The notes: a model not told the origin generated them from the sequence alone. DNA of 64,000 bases from Pseudarthrobacter sp. NIBRBAC000502772 (GCF_006517235.1 NZ_CP041188.1:3162001-3226000), one strand, 5' to 3'. Shown: positions 19,503 to 30,031, counted from the first letter of the stretch. Numbers and translations are program-made.

Positions 19503-21518
19503 GTGATGACGAATCCCCTCCTCAGCGCCAGCACCCTCCCCTATAAGCTGCCGCCTTTTGCCCGGATCAAACCATCCGATTACGCCGGTGCCATCGACGC
19601 TGGCCTGACGGAACATCTGGTGGAAATCCAGGCGATCGTGGACAACCCGGCGCCGGCGGACTTCGAGAACACGGCCCTGGCCATGGAGAAGTCCGGCCAA
19701 CTGCTCCAGCGGGCGGCCGACTCCTTCTTCACCCTTGCCTCAGCCGACGCAACAGACGAAATCCGTGACCTGGAAACCGAACTCTCACCCCGCATTTCGG
19801 CGCATCAGGACGAGATCTACCTCAACCGGGCGCTGTTCGACAGGTTCGCGGCGATTGACACCTCCGGGCATGACGGTGAGTCCGTCCGGCTCGTGGAGGA
19901 GTACGTGAAGGAATTCCGCCAGTCCGGGATCCAGCTCGAAAAGCCGGGCCAGGAACGGCTGAAGGAAATCAACGCAGAGCTGTCCAAACTGGGCACGGAG
20001 TTTGGCCAGCGAGTCAAGGAGGCCATGAAATCTTCTGCCTTGCTGCTGGACACAGCAGCCGAACTGGCCGGCTTGCCCGCAGACGATGTCGCCAGCGCCG
20101 CTGAGGCGGCCCGCGCCGTTGGCCACGACGGAAAATTCCTGCTGACGCTGATCCAGCCCAGCAACCAGCCTGCCCTGGCTGCCCTCGAAAACCGGAACGT
20201 CCGCCGTCGGCTGCTTGAAGCTTCCACCGGCCGGGGCAGTGACGGCGGCAGCCTGGACGTCCTGGAGCTGGCCAGGTCGACGGCACGCCTGCGCGCTGAA
20301 AAGGCAGCCCTTCTGGGTTTCGCCAACTATGCCGAACTCGTGGTGGACCGCCAGACAGCCCGCGACTTCGACGCGGTCCAGTCCATGCTGACCAGGCTGG
20401 CCCCGGCGGCTGTGCGCAATGCCGACGCCGAGGCTGCTGCCCTAACCGAGGCGGCAGGGCATCCGCTGGAGGCCTGGGACTGGGCGTTTTACTCAGCCAA
20501 GGTGCGGCGGGAAAAGTACGCCGTGGACGAGCAGGCACTCCGCCCCTATTTCGAGCTGGAACGCGTGCTCCGGGACGGCGTCTTCTTCGCCGCCACATCC
20601 CTCTTCGGCATCACGTTCCACGAACGCAAGGACCTCGCAGGCTACCACCCGGACGTCCGCGCCTGGGAAGTCCGGGACCAGGACGGCAGCGGACTGGGAT
20701 TGTTCCTGGGCGACTACTACACCCGCGAATCCAAGCGGGGCGGCGCCTGGATGAACTCGCTGGTGGACCAGTCGGGCCTGCTGGGCACCCGGCCCGTGGT
20801 GATCAACAACCTCAACATCTCCAAGCCGCCGGCGGGCGAGCCCACACTCCTGACGCTGGACGAGCTACGCACCACGTTCCACGAGTTCGGACACGCACTC
20901 CACGGCTTGTTGTCGAACGTGACGTATCCGCGGTTCGCCGGGACTGCTGTCCCCCGTGACTTTGTGGAATACCCGTCGCAGGTCAACGAGATGTGGATCC
21001 TGTGGCCGGAGGTGCTTGCCAATTATGCCCGGCACCACGCCACCGGCGAACCGCTTCCGCAGCAGGTGGTGGACAGGCTGAACGACTCACGGCTCTGGGG
21101 CGAAGGCTTCGGGACCACGGAATACCTCGGTGCCGCGCTGCTGGACCTGGCCTGGCATGTGCTGGACGAAACCGAAATCCCCGACGACGTCCTGGCGTTT
21201 GAGGCGAAGTCCCTCGCGGCCGCGGGCGTGGCCCATGCCCTGATCCCGCCGCGTTACCGCACCGGCTATTTCCAGCACATCTTCGCTGGGGCCGGCTATG
21301 CGGCCGGCTACTACTCGTACATCTGGAGTGAGGTGCTGGATGCCGAAACCGTGGACTGGTTCACGGAGAACGGCGGCCTAACACGCGACAACGGTGAACG
21401 CTTCCGCCAGGAGCTGCTCTCCCGCGGCAACAGCAGGGACCCGCTGGAATCCTTCCGCGCGCTCCGCGGCCGCGAAGCCCGGCTGGAGCCCCTGCTGAAA
21501 CGTCGCGGCCTCGACTGA
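19503..21518 (+). CDS. M3-family metallopeptidase (peptidyl-dipeptidase Dcp type)
   Basis: Cytoplasmic zinc peptidase of the thimet/Dcp group, probably degrading short peptides. 671 aa, typical length. The zinc motif HEFGH is at residues 460-464 (TTFHEFGHALHGLL), followed by VEYPSQVNEMW and the Dcp-like C-terminal GYFQHIFAGAGYAAGYYSYI. The start is GTG 19503 or ATG 19506 after GAAAGG; the frames are the same. No signal peptide. A strong terminator follows within 16 bp. Confidence 0.93.
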   Translation: MMTNPLLSASTLPYKLPPFARIKPSDYAGAIDAGLTEHLVEIQAIVDNPAPADFENTALAMEKSGQLLQRAADSFFTLASADATDEIRDLETELSPRISAHQDEIYLNRALFDRFAAIDTSGHDGESVRLVEEYVKEFRQSGIQLEKPGQERLKEINAELSKLGTEFGQRVKEAMKSSALLLDTAAELAGLPADDVASAAEAARAVGHDGKFLLTLIQPSNQPALAALENRNVRRRLLEASTGRGSDGGSLDVLELARSTARLRAEKAALLGFANYAELVVDRQTARDFDAVQSMLTRLAPAAVRNADAEAAALTEAAGHPLEAWDWAFYSAKVRREKYAVDEQALRPYFELERVLRDGVFFAATSLFGITFHERKDLAGYHPDVRAWEVRDQDGSGLGLFLGDYYTRESKRGGAWMNSLVDQSGLLGTRPVVINNLNISKPPAGEPTLLTLDELRTTFHEFGHALHGLLSNVTYPRFAGTAVPRDFVEYPSQVNEMWILWPEVLANYARHHATGEPLPQQVVDRLNDSRLWGEGFGTTEYLGAALLDLAWHVLDETEIPDDVLAFEAKSLAAAGVAHALIPPRYRTGYFQHIFAGAGYAAGYYSYIWSEVLDAETVDWFTENGGLTRDNGERFRQELLSRGNSRDPLESFRALRGREARLEPLLKRRGLD

Positions 21519-21533
21519 CCCTCTCGCAAAAGA

Positions 21534-21579
21534 ACGACGACGGGTGGCCGCCTTCGAAAAGGTGGCCACCCGCCGTCGT
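21534..21579 (+). terminator. Hairpin terminator after the M3 peptidase
   Basis: Sixteen-position stem (left arm 21534-21549, right arm 21564-21579) with a single A-C mismatch and a 14-base loop, starting 15 bp after the peptidase stop. The following stretch to 21744, in front of the pdxS stop, shows no gene. Confidence 0.72.
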
Positions 21580-21744
21580 GCTGAAGGTGCGCAAGGCGAG
21601 GGGCGGTGTTATCCGGCAGCGCGCGTAAAAGGGGCCCCGCGCCGCGAGCAGCTACTCAGCTGCCAACAACGCGCGGGGAATAGCGCGCCAAGGATGACGC
21701 CGACAGGCGCCCCCAGCGCCTGCCGTCAGCGCCAATAAAGAGAG

Positions 21745-22671
21745 TTACCAGCCGCGCTCGGAGAGGCGGTGCGGCTGCGGGATCTCGTCGACGTTGATGC
21801 CCACCATGGCCTCGCCGAGGCCGCGGGAGGCCTTGGCGATGACGTCCGGGTCATCGAAGAACGTGGTGGCCTTGACCACGGCAGCGGCGCGCTGGGCCGG
21901 GTTGCCGGACTTGAAGATGCCCGAACCGACGAACACGCCGTCTGCGCCAAGCTGCATCATCATCGCAGCGTCGGCCGGGGTGGCGATGCCGCCCGCAGTG
22001 AACAGCACCACGGGGAGCTTGCCGGCCGCGGCAACTTCCTTGACCAGTTCGTACGGGGCCTGCAGTTCCTTGGCCGCGACGTAAAGCTCGTCCTCGGGCA
22101 GGGCGGCAAGCTTGGCGATCTCGGCGCGGATCTGGCGCATGTGCCCGGTGGCGTTGGAGACGTCGCCGGTGCCGGCCTCACCCTTGGAACGGATCATGGC
22201 CGCGCCTTCGTTGATGCGGCGCAGCGCCTCACCAAGGTTCGTGGCGCCACAGACGAAGGGAACCTTGAAGTTCCACTTGTCGATGTGGTGGACGTAGTCG
22301 GCCGGGGTCAGGACCTCGGACTCGTCAATGTAGTCCACGCCCAACGACTGCAGGACCTGGGCCTCCACGAAGTGGCCGATCCGGGCCTTGGCCATGACCG
22401 GGACGGACACGGCTGCGATGATCTTGTCGATCATGTCCGGGTCCGACATCCGGGACACACCGCCCTGGGCACGGATATCAGCCGGAACGCGTTCCAGCGC
22501 CATCACTGCAACGGCACCGGCGTCTTCGGCGATGCGGGCCTGTTCAACGTTGACGACGTCCATGATGACGCCGCCCTTGAGCATCTCAGCCATGCCGCGC
22601 TTGACGCGGTTGCTGCCCGTGACGCTGTTCGCGGACGAACCGGCTTCGCTGCTTACATCAGGTGTAGACAC
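21745..22671 (-). CDS. pdxS: Pyridoxal 5'-phosphate synthase lyase subunit PdxS
   Basis: Builds pyridoxal phosphate from ribose 5-phosphate, glyceraldehyde 3-phosphate and PdxT-derived ammonia; a dodecamer in the cytoplasm. 308 aa when started at the GTG 22671 ([11 protein letters not shown]), preceded by AGGGG; the longer open frame adds 17 residues unlike the family. Landmarks: [52 protein letters not shown] (active-site Lys), [27 protein letters not shown] and the phosphate-binding [17 protein letters not shown]. pgsA lies upstream on the same strand. Confidence 0.96.
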   Translation of the reverse strand: MSTPDVSSEAGSSANSVTGSNRVKRGMAEMLKGGVIMDVVNVEQARIAEDAGAVAVMALERVPADIRAQGGVSRMSDPDMIDKIIAAVSVPVMAKARIGHFVEAQVLQSLGVDYIDESEVLTPADYVHHIDKWNFKVPFVCGATNLGEALRRINEGAAMIRSKGEAGTGDVSNATGHMRQIRAEIAKLAALPEDELYVAAKELQAPYELVKEVAAAGKLPVVLFTAGGIATPADAAMMMQLGADGVFVGSGIFKSGNPAQRAAAVVKATTFFDDPDVIAKASRGLGEAMVGINVDEIPQPHRLSERGW

Positions 22672-22812
22672 AAAAACCCCTATGGGTAGATAGATGATCT
22701 TCGCCGGGCGTGAGGGCGGCAAGAAACCGAAAGTACACGCACCGGGTTGCCGGATCCATTGACCGGGCAGTCACAATACTAGTCCCACGGCAGGCGGCGG
22801 GCTTAATCAGGC

Positions 22813-23436
22813 TTAATCCGAAGCTGCGGACTCCGCAAAGGCCTGGCGGTGGACGGTGGCTATGCGCTGGATGATCGTGATGAGGCTGGCCAGGGCCAGG
22901 AGTCCAAGCGTCACCAGAAGAACCACCGGGGGCAATCCCAGGCCGGTAAATCCGGTGACCACCAGCACCGAAACCAGTCTCTCGGCGCGCTCGGCGATGC
23001 CCACATTCGCCGTGAAGCCAAGGGATTCGGCCTTGGACCGCGCGTACGAGACCACCATGCCGAGAACCAGGCAGAGCATGGCGGCGACGGCGATGGCGTA
23101 ATCGTCGCCCCCGGTGAAGAACCAGATGGCCACACCCGCGAACAGTGCGCCGTCGGCGATCCTGTCCAGGGTGGAGTCCAGGAAGTTTCCCCAGCGGCCG
23201 CCGGTGTCCCGCAGCCGGGCCATGATGCCGTCAAGCACGTCCGAGAAAATGAACGCGGTAATGAACAGGGTCCCCCACCAGAGCTGGCCCAGGGGGTAGA
23301 AGACCAACGCACCCACCACCACGCCGGCGGTTCCGATGACCGTCACAGCATCAGGGGAAACACCGATTTTCAGGAGCCAGCGCGCAAGCGGAGTGAAAAG
23401 CGCGGTGAAAAACCCGCGCGCATGCCTATTCAGCAT
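22813..23436 (-). CDS. pgsA: Phosphatidylinositol phosphate synthase (CDP-alcohol phosphatidyltransferase)
   Basis: Integral membrane enzyme that joins CDP-diacylglycerol to an alcohol; by gene context (HIT protein and thrS, as in mycobacteria) the product is probably phosphatidylinositol phosphate from inositol phosphate. 207 aa from the ATG at 23436, which overlaps the HIT gene stop by 11 bp; a longer frame adds residues antisense-like in composition. The signature DGxxAR(x)8Gx3Dx3D appears as DVLDGIMARLRDTGGRWGNF followed by LDSTLDR. About six membrane helices. The acyltransferase and mannosyltransferase genes that follow pgsA in mycobacteria are absent; pdxS comes next. Confidence 0.9.
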   Translation of the reverse strand: MLNRHARGFFTALFTPLARWLLKIGVSPDAVTVIGTAGVVVGALVFYPLGQLWWGTLFITAFIFSDVLDGIMARLRDTGGRWGNFLDSTLDRIADGALFAGVAIWFFTGGDDYAIAVAAMLCLVLGMVVSYARSKAESLGFTANVGIAERAERLVSVLVVTGFTGLGLPPVVLLVTLGLLALASLITIIQRIATVHRQAFAESAASD

Positions 23437-24013
23437 CCGTCTCCCCGGGCCAGGCCTCTGCAACCTGCTGGCGGACTTCATCCAGGGTCTGCGTGATGGC
23501 CTTGGTCTGGGCAATGATGGGGAAGAAGTTGCCGTCCCCGCCCCAGCGCGGCACGATGTGCTGGTGCAGGTGCGCGGCGATTCCTGCCCCGCCCACTACG
23601 CCCTGGTTCATGCCGAGGTTGAACCCGCCCGGGTTCGCCACCTTGCGCAGGACCCGCATGGCCGTCTGGGTGATCTCCGCAAATTCCGCGGTTTCTTCCA
23701 CCGTGAGGTCCGTGTAGTCCGGGACATGCCGGTACGGGCAGACCAGGAGGTGCCCCGGATTGTAGGGAAACAGGTTGAGAACCACGTAACAGGTCTTGCC
23801 CCGGTAGACGATCAGGGCTTCCTCGTCAGTCCGGCCCGGACCCACGCAGAAGGGACAGTCGTTCTCGTTCTTGAACTGGTGCTGGCCGCCCTTGATGTAG
23901 GCCATCCGGTGCGGAGTCCATAGGCGCTGGAAAGCATCCGGCACGCCCGCGAGCTCAAAGTCATCTGTCGCGCCGGCATCCCCTGGATAGCCTGCGCCTG
24001 TGTTCTCCTGCAC
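23426..24013 (-). CDS. HIT-family protein (diadenosine tetraphosphate phosphorylase-like)
   Basis: Histidine-triad nucleotide hydrolase/transferase of 195 aa. The active-site motif is HLHQHIVPRWGGD. N-terminal to it are FCVGPGRTDEEALIVYRG and PYNPGHLLVCPYRHVPDYTDL, and a Cys in NDCPFCVG could belong to a zinc site. Its mycobacterial counterpart, which sits between thrS and pgsA exactly as here, is a diadenosine tetraphosphate phosphorylase, so that activity is the best guess. It lies 20 bp downstream of thrS. Confidence 0.9.
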   Translation of the reverse strand: MQENTGAGYPGDAGATDDFELAGVPDAFQRLWTPHRMAYIKGGQHQFKNENDCPFCVGPGRTDEEALIVYRGKTCYVVLNLFPYNPGHLLVCPYRHVPDYTDLTVEETAEFAEITQTAMRVLRKVANPGGFNLGMNQGVVGGAGIAAHLHQHIVPRWGGDGNFFPIIAQTKAITQTLDEVRQQVAEAWPGETDAE

Positions 24014-24033
24014 CGTGTTCTTATCCGTTTCCG

Positions 24034-26043
24034 CTAGCTGGTCCGGTTACGGACGGCTTCCGTGATTCGCTTGACGGCCTCGGCCACCGGCACGCCGTTG
24101 TCCTGGCTCCCGTCACGGAAACGGAAGGACACCGCGCCCGCCTCGGCGTCGTCGCCGCCGGCGATCAGGACAAACGGGATCTTGTCCTTGCTGGCGGTGC
24201 GGATCTTCTTGGGGAACCTGTCCGAGGACGTATCCACCTCTGCGCGGATGCCCGCCGCCTTGAGCTGGTCAACGACGTCGAACATGTACTCGTTGAACGT
24301 TTCGGCCACCGGGATGCCCACCACCTGCACGGGGGAAAGCCACGCGGGGAACGCGCCGGCGTAGTGCTCGGTGAGGACACCCATGAACCGCTCGATGGAA
24401 CCGAAGAGCGCACGGTGGATCATCACAGGACGCTGGCGTGTGCCGTCAGCTGCCTGGAATTCCAGCTCGAAGCGTTCCGGGAGGTTGAAGTCCAGCTGGA
24501 TGGTGGACATCTGCCAGGTTCGCCCGAGTGCATCCTTGGTCTGGACGGAGATCTTCGGGCCGTAGAAGGCCGCGCCGCCCGGATCCGCGACGAGTTCCAA
24601 GCCGGATTCCTCAGCCACTTCGGCGAGTGTCCGGGTGGCTTCTTCCCAGGCTGCGTCTTCGCCGACGTACTTCTCCGGGTCCTTGGTGGACAGCTCCAGG
24701 TAGAAGTCGTTCAGGCCGTAGTCCTTCAGCAGGTCGAGCACGAACTTGAGTGTCTTGGTGAGTTCGTCCTTCATCTGCTCGCGGGTGCAGTAGATGTGGG
24801 CGTCGTCCTGTGTCATGCCACGGACCCGGGTCAGGCCGTGTACCACGCCGGACTTTTCGTACCGGTAGACCGAACCGAATTCGAAGAGACGCAGGGGCAG
24901 TTCGCGGTAGGACCGTCCACGCGAGCGGAAGATCAGGTTGTGCATGGGGCAGTTCATCGGCTTCAGGTAGTAGTCCTGGCCGGGCTTGCGCACGGTGCCG
25001 TCATCATTGAGTTCCGCGTCCACATGCATGGCCGGGAACATGCCTTCCTTGTACCAGTCCAGGTGGCCCGAGACTTCGTACAGGTGGCCCTTGGTGATGT
25101 GGGGCGTGTAGACGAACTCGTAGCCGGCGTCGACGTGGCGCTGGCGGGAGTAGTCCTCCATCTCCTTGCGGATAATGCCGCCTTTGGGGTGGAACACCGG
25201 CAGGCCGGAGCCCAGCTCGTCAGGGAAGGAGAACAGGTCAAGTTCGACGCCGAGCTTGCGGTGGTCGCGCCGCTCGGCCTCGGCGATGCGCTCCTGGTAG
25301 GCCTTGAGCGCGTCCTTGGTGGGCCAGGCGGTGCCGTAGATGCGCTGGAGCTGCTGGTTCTTCTGGTTGCCCAGCCAGTACGCGGAGGAGGACCGGGTCA
25401 GGGCGAAGGCGTTGGAGATGAGCTTGGTGTTGGGCAGGTGCGGGCCGCGGCAGAGGTCGCACCAGACCGTGGTGCCCTCTTTGCGCTCGACATTGTTGTA
25501 GATGGTGATGTCGCCGGCGCCGACCTCGACGTTGACGCCCTCGCCGGCTTCGGCGGCGTTGTTCTTCTTGCCCAGGAGTTCGAGCTTGTAGGGCTCGTTC
25601 TTCATGGCCTCGCGGGCCTCGTCCTCGCTGACCACGCGGCGGACGAACTTCTGGTTCTGGTTGACGATCTTGAGCATCATCTTCTCGAGGGTCTTGAGGT
25701 CCTCGGGGGTGAACGGTTCAGCGACGTCGAAGTCGAAGTAGAAGCCGTCGGTGATGTACGGGCCGATGCCCAGCTTGGCGTCCGGGCGCAGCTGCTGCAC
25801 GGCCTGGGCCATGACGTGGGCGGTGGAGTGGCGGAGGACGTCCAGGCCGTCCGGGGAATCGATGGTGACGCCCTCGATCTCGGCGCCCTCGGGCAGCTCC
25901 TGGTCCAGGTCCTTCAGCTCGCCGTTGACGCGGGCAACAACAACGTCGCGGCGCTCAAAGAAGAGTTCCGCACCGGTTGTCCCGGTAGTCACCTTGGTCT
26001 CTTCGCCATCGACGATGAGGGTGATCTGCTGGGCATCTGACAC
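24034..26043 (-). CDS. thrS: Threonine--tRNA ligase
   Basis: Charges tRNA-Thr and edits mischarged seryl-tRNA-Thr. 669 aa: TGS domain (1-65), editing domain with [12 protein letters not shown] and CRGPHLPNT, class II core with motif 2 [20 protein letters not shown] preceded by PMNCPMHN (zinc-binding Cys), motif 3 near [20 protein letters not shown], and the C-terminal anticodon domain. The start is GTG 26043 with AGGAGA upstream. About 115 bp separate it from the dnaE2 stop and should carry its promoter. Confidence 0.97.
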   Translation of the reverse strand: MSDAQQITLIVDGEETKVTTGTTGAELFFERRDVVVARVNGELKDLDQELPEGAEIEGVTIDSPDGLDVLRHSTAHVMAQAVQQLRPDAKLGIGPYITDGFYFDFDVAEPFTPEDLKTLEKMMLKIVNQNQKFVRRVVSEDEAREAMKNEPYKLELLGKKNNAAEAGEGVNVEVGAGDITIYNNVERKEGTTVWCDLCRGPHLPNTKLISNAFALTRSSSAYWLGNQKNQQLQRIYGTAWPTKDALKAYQERIAEAERRDHRKLGVELDLFSFPDELGSGLPVFHPKGGIIRKEMEDYSRQRHVDAGYEFVYTPHITKGHLYEVSGHLDWYKEGMFPAMHVDAELNDDGTVRKPGQDYYLKPMNCPMHNLIFRSRGRSYRELPLRLFEFGSVYRYEKSGVVHGLTRVRGMTQDDAHIYCTREQMKDELTKTLKFVLDLLKDYGLNDFYLELSTKDPEKYVGEDAAWEEATRTLAEVAEESGLELVADPGGAAFYGPKISVQTKDALGRTWQMSTIQLDFNLPERFELEFQAADGTRQRPVMIHRALFGSIERFMGVLTEHYAGAFPAWLSPVQVVGIPVAETFNEYMFDVVDQLKAAGIRAEVDTSSDRFPKKIRTASKDKIPFVLIAGGDDAEAGAVSFRFRDGSQDNGVPVAEAVKRITEAVRNRTS

Positions 26044-26159
26044 GGGTGTCTCCTATTCAAAGTTTTAGGCTTCATAGCTTGCGGCGTACGGGGACCACAG
26101 CCAGCCATCGTCAATGCTATCGGTTTCCCGGGAGGCCGACCAACGGGACCCGCGGCCGC

Positions 26160-29100
26160 TCAGCCGCCCATTCCGGTAATCGCCAGGCTTCGGCTGATCC
26201 CGTCCAAAGGATGCGGCACATCGGTGCTCTCCACCCGATCCGCCGCGAACGGCAGGGATTCCACCCGGCTCAGGTCCCAGGCCATGCTGGCGCTCAGGCT
26301 GATTCCCCGGGGACCTGTCCGCCGGGTGGTGCCCCGGATCAGCAGCAGCCTGGTGCCGAACAGCAGCAGCCCCGCCTGTTCCTGGGCTTCATGGAAGAAC
26401 ACGGAGTCGACGCAGCCGGTGCCGTCGTCGATGCTGATGAACACCACCCGCCGGCCGCCGCGCATGGGCGGTGTCTGGGTGGCGATGCGCACCCCGGCCA
26501 CCAGCACCTCGGTGCCGTTGCGCAGGCTCAACAGTTTGTCTGCAGTGGTGACCCCCAGCCGGTCCAGCATGGGCCGGTGGCTGTCCATCAGGTGCCCGCT
26601 GACATCAATGGCCATCAGGTCCAGTTCTGCCCGGACGTTTTCCACCAGGGTGGGCGCGGGAAGCCCGGGCTTGACGTTCCGCAGCTCCACATCCCCCAGC
26701 GGCAGGGACAGCTGCCCGTCCATGATGTCGAGGCCCTTCCGGGTACCGCCCGCGGCCTGGAGCTGCTGCAGGTGCTGGACGAGGTCCGCGCGGTTGGCGG
26801 CGCCTCCCGATTCACGGTGCAGGGAGTCAAAGGCACCCAGCTGGGCGAGCCTTTTGATGCTTGGCTTGCTCAGCCTGGACCGGGCACGGAGGTCAGCCAG
26901 GGAGTCGTAGGGCTGGCCGGCGACAATCCGCTTGAGCTCGGTCCCGGACAGGCCGTAGATGCCGTTAAGGCTCAGCCGGATCCCCAGCTTGCCGGCGTCC
27001 GGCCCGTCCGTCACCCGTTCCACCCGGTACTCGGCATGGCTGCGGTTGATGTCCAGCGGCAGGATGGGGATGCCCAGCCTGCGGGCCTCGGCAACCAGCA
27101 GCCGTTTGGGGTACATGCCGGGATCGTGTTCCCACAGCCCGGCCAGGAAAGCCTCGGGGTGGTGCGTCTTGAGCCAGGCGGACTGGTAGGTGGGAACGGC
27201 AAATGCCGCACCGTGCGCCTTGCAGAAGCCGAAGCTGCCAAAGGCTTTCAGGGTCCCCCAGACCTTGTCCACCACTTCCGGGGTGTACCCCTTGATCCGG
27301 GCTTCCCTGCGGAAGAACTCTTCCACTTTCAGCTCGTGGACCTCGTTGCCGAGCGCCCGGCGGAACTCATCCGCGCGCGCCAGGCCGCAGCCGGTCATCA
27401 CGTGGAAGGTTTTCAGGATCTGTTCATGGAAGACAGTGACGCCATGGGTTTCCTGCAGCACGGGTTTCAGGTCGGGGTGCGGGTAGACCTCCGGTGCGAA
27501 GCCGTGCCGGTGCTCCAGGAAGGGCCGCACCATGTCCGATTTCATGGGGCCGGGCCGGAACAGCGAAATGTCGATGATGAGGTCATTGAACTCACGCGGC
27601 GCCAGCTTGCCGATCAGTTCACGCTGGCCGGGTGACTCGATCTGGAAGCAGCCCAGGGTGTGGGTGCTGCGGATCAGTTCGTAGGTTGGTTCATCATCCA
27701 GCGGCACGGCGTTGAGGTCGATGTGGCCGTTCTCGGCGATGTAGTCCGGCCCGGTCCCGTCAGGACCTGCAGGGTGGGCCCCTGCCGCCACCACTTCCGC
27801 TTTGGAAGGATGGATCCGGATGACTTCCCGGACGGCAAACGCCATGGCGCTCTGCATCCTGACCCCCAGGACATCAAGCTTGAGCATGCCCATGGGATCC
27901 ATGTCGTGTTTATCGAACTGGCTCATGGGCAGCCCCAGCCCGCTGGGCTGCACCGGGGTCCGGTCAAGCAGCGTGGCATCGCCCAGGATCACCCCGCAAG
28001 GATGCATGGAGATATGGCGGGGCAGCCGGTCCAGCCGTTCCGTGAGGTCCACCAGCAGGTCAAGCTGCTGGTTTTCGGCGAAGTCCCGTTGTTCCACCCG
28101 GCCGGCGAACTCCCGCAGCTCAGGTTTCTCAACCAGTGCCTCACGGAATTTCCGGGCCGAAAAACGCCACAGCTGCTTGGCGATCTCACCGACGTCGTCA
28201 TCGTCCATCCCCAGGGCCATCCCGGCGTCGCGGACTGCACCGCGTGCGCGGTACCCGTTCTGCATGCTCATCAGCGTGACGCGCTCGGAACCGAAGCGGT
28301 CAAAGATCCGTCGGTACACGTTGTGCCGTTCGGCGCTTTCGACGTCGATGTCGATGTCCGGCAGCGTGGCCCGGTCCCGGGACAGGAAGCGTTCGAAGAT
28401 CAGGTCGTGTTGCAGGGGGTCCACCTGGCTGACATCAATCAGGTAGTTGACCAGGCTGGAGGCCCCGGAACCACGGGCGGCTGCCCTGACCCCCATGTCC
28501 ATGATCATCCGGGAGACCTCCGCGACCGTGAGGAAATAGGAGGAAAACCCGAGGTTCCTGATGATTCCCAGCTCGTGCTCCAGCCGCGAGCGCATGTCCT
28601 TGTGGGCTGAGCCTGATATTCCGGGGAACCGCCTGCTGATCCCGGCCTCACAGCGCTGCACCAGTTCATCGTGCGGGTCCTGGCTGATGCCTATGACCGA
28701 TGCCTCGGGGACCACCGGCTGCTTCCAGCCCATGTCAGTCACCGGGTCAATCCGGCAGAAGTCGGCGAGCGCCTCGGTCTGTGCCATCAGCTGTTTGAGG
28801 TCCGCTGCGCCATACCCTGCGGCGCGGATGATTTCCTTGCCGAGCTGAAGCATCTGGGCTGAGGATTTGAGCCAGGCCTGCCCGTTGGGCTGGAGCAGCG
28901 GTTCGGCCGCGAGTTCGGGGAGTGACTTCAGCGTCCGGGCGGAGTCGAGCACGTCAGCTGTGGCGGCGCCGTCCTCTGCGCAGTAGCGGACGGCGTTGGT
29001 GAGCACGGCCGGTACGTGGTGTTCTTCCGCGAGTTTGAGCATTCGTACTGCGTGGGCGGTGCTCAGGGGCGCTCCGGGGGCAGTGAGCTGGGAAACGACT

Positions 29101-29648
29101 TCCGCCACCAGGGTTCTTGGGGGCATGGCGTCCAGCCAGCTTTTGAAAAGGGTGCGCGGACGGAGGTAGCGGCGGCCGCTCATGGCCCGTCCGACGTCGG
29201 AATCCGGGCCGATCAGGACCGTCAGGACCGGTTTCAGGGTTTTGGGGTCGAGCGTGCGGGAGGCGAGTTCGGCGCGGGTGACCGCCACGGGCACCGCTCC
29301 CCCGGCTTTGCCGGAGGTGCGGGCATGGGCATCGGACACCAGCCGGCACAGTGCGCGGTAGCCCGCCCCGTTGTTGTGGCCGCGGGCGAGTACCACTACC
29401 CTGCCGGCGAGCTGGGTGCGGTGGTCGCCGTCGTCGTCGAAAACCGCAAGGTCCACCCCCACGATGGGGTCGATGCCGGCTTCCATGCAGGCTTTGAGGT
29501 GTTTGATGGTGCCGTAGAGGCCGTCCCGGTCCGTGCAGGCGAGCGCGGTTGCGCCGTCCGCGGCGGCAACCTGGGCCAGTTCGTCGGGCCAGGCAACGCC
29601 ATAGTGTGCGCTGAAGGCCGTGGAAACGTGAAGGTGGGAGAAGCTCAT
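26160..29648 (-). CDS. dnaE2: Error-prone DNA polymerase III alpha subunit DnaE2
   Basis: Damage-inducible translesion C-family polymerase. 1162 aa from ATG 29648 (MSFSHLHVSTAFSAHYG). It has an N-terminal PHP domain, the polymerase palm with the catalytic LPDIDIDVES, fingers and (HhH)2 region (GLSGTELKRIVAGQ), and a short C-terminal OB-type domain (VLVAGVRIATQTPPMRGGRRVVFISIDDG). The frame stays open for 69 more codons upstream, but those overlap the preceding gene and are Pro/Arg-rich. The start codon overlaps the stop of the upstream small gene (ATGA), and an SOS box lies in front of that operon. No imuA or imuB is adjacent. Confidence 0.94.
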   Translation of the reverse strand: MSFSHLHVSTAFSAHYGVAWPDELAQVAAADGATALACTDRDGLYGTIKHLKACMEAGIDPIVGVDLAVFDDDGDHRTQLAGRVVVLARGHNNGAGYRALCRLVSDAHARTSGKAGGAVPVAVTRAELASRTLDPKTLKPVLTVLIGPDSDVGRAMSGRRYLRPRTLFKSWLDAMPPRTLVAEVVSQLTAPGAPLSTAHAVRMLKLAEEHHVPAVLTNAVRYCAEDGAATADVLDSARTLKSLPELAAEPLLQPNGQAWLKSSAQMLQLGKEIIRAAGYGAADLKQLMAQTEALADFCRIDPVTDMGWKQPVVPEASVIGISQDPHDELVQRCEAGISRRFPGISGSAHKDMRSRLEHELGIIRNLGFSSYFLTVAEVSRMIMDMGVRAAARGSGASSLVNYLIDVSQVDPLQHDLIFERFLSRDRATLPDIDIDVESAERHNVYRRIFDRFGSERVTLMSMQNGYRARGAVRDAGMALGMDDDDVGEIAKQLWRFSARKFREALVEKPELREFAGRVEQRDFAENQQLDLLVDLTERLDRLPRHISMHPCGVILGDATLLDRTPVQPSGLGLPMSQFDKHDMDPMGMLKLDVLGVRMQSAMAFAVREVIRIHPSKAEVVAAGAHPAGPDGTGPDYIAENGHIDLNAVPLDDEPTYELIRSTHTLGCFQIESPGQRELIGKLAPREFNDLIIDISLFRPGPMKSDMVRPFLEHRHGFAPEVYPHPDLKPVLQETHGVTVFHEQILKTFHVMTGCGLARADEFRRALGNEVHELKVEEFFRREARIKGYTPEVVDKVWGTLKAFGSFGFCKAHGAAFAVPTYQSAWLKTHHPEAFLAGLWEHDPGMYPKRLLVAEARRLGIPILPLDINRSHAEYRVERVTDGPDAGKLGIRLSLNGIYGLSGTELKRIVAGQPYDSLADLRARSRLSKPSIKRLAQLGAFDSLHRESGGAANRADLVQHLQQLQAAGGTRKGLDIMDGQLSLPLGDVELRNVKPGLPAPTLVENVRAELDLMAIDVSGHLMDSHRPMLDRLGVTTADKLLSLRNGTEVLVAGVRIATQTPPMRGGRRVVFISIDDGTGCVDSVFFHEAQEQAGLLLFGTRLLLIRGTTRRTGPRGISLSASMAWDLSRVESLPFAADRVESTDVPHPLDGISRSLAITGMGG

Positions 29649-29980
29649 GCTGTTTGTGGCCGGAGGGCGTCGTGGATCCGCAGGAGCCTCCAGCGGCCGC
29701 TGCCGGTATGCCGGCTCAGGTCCAGGGTGAGCGGCTCTCCTGCATCCCGGGGGCCGGCACCCCGCGGGTCCGCCTGCACTTGGACGCGCCAGATTTCGTG
29801 GTCCACCAGCCCCGGCCCGCTGCCGAGCGGCGCACGGCGTTCCTCGGCCCACCACTGCCGGCGTTCATACCACCGGACGGGCTCGGCGCACACCGTGTAG
29901 TGCCGTCCGGCCCACTGGAGGTTCAGCGGCTGGCCGGCGGGGGTGCAGACAACGTCCACGGACTCGCTGAACATACCCAT
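29645..29980 (-). CDS. Small DUF6504-like protein coupled to dnaE2
   Basis: About 111 aa, no signal peptide or membrane segment. The sequence centres on LQWAGRHYTVCAEPVRWYER, RQWWAEERR, and a C-terminal GRWRLLRIHDA. This pattern resembles DUF6504 proteins and, from memory, the C-terminal tail of ImuB-type proteins (WPVDERWW then GRWWLEAVYD). The start is ATG 29980 or ATG 29974 (MFSESVDVV); the open frame continues to 30085 but would run through the SOS box. The stop overlaps the dnaE2 start, so the product is made together with DnaE2. A role as DnaE2 accessory factor is inference. Confidence 0.72.
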   Translation of the reverse strand: MGMFSESVDVVCTPAGQPLNLQWAGRHYTVCAEPVRWYERRQWWAEERRAPLGSGPGLVDHEIWRVQVQADPRGAGPRDAGEPLTLDLSRHTGSGRWRLLRIHDALRPQTA

Positions 29981-30031
29981 GGGCGCCTCCCGGAACTGAA
30001 CGGAGCTGATGCAAAATGCTGATGCAAAAGC

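Noticed and set aside
21580..21744. Gap between the M3-peptidase terminator and pdxS
   Set aside because: GC-rich with short repeats but no open frame with a ribosome site and no recognised RNA.
24364..26040. Long open frame (558 codons) on the plus strand
   Set aside because: Antisense to thrS throughout, Val/Gly/Asp-rich with no family features; an expected effect of GC-rich codon bias.
26046..27635. 529-codon open frame on the plus strand
   Set aside because: Antisense to dnaE2; no recognisable domain.
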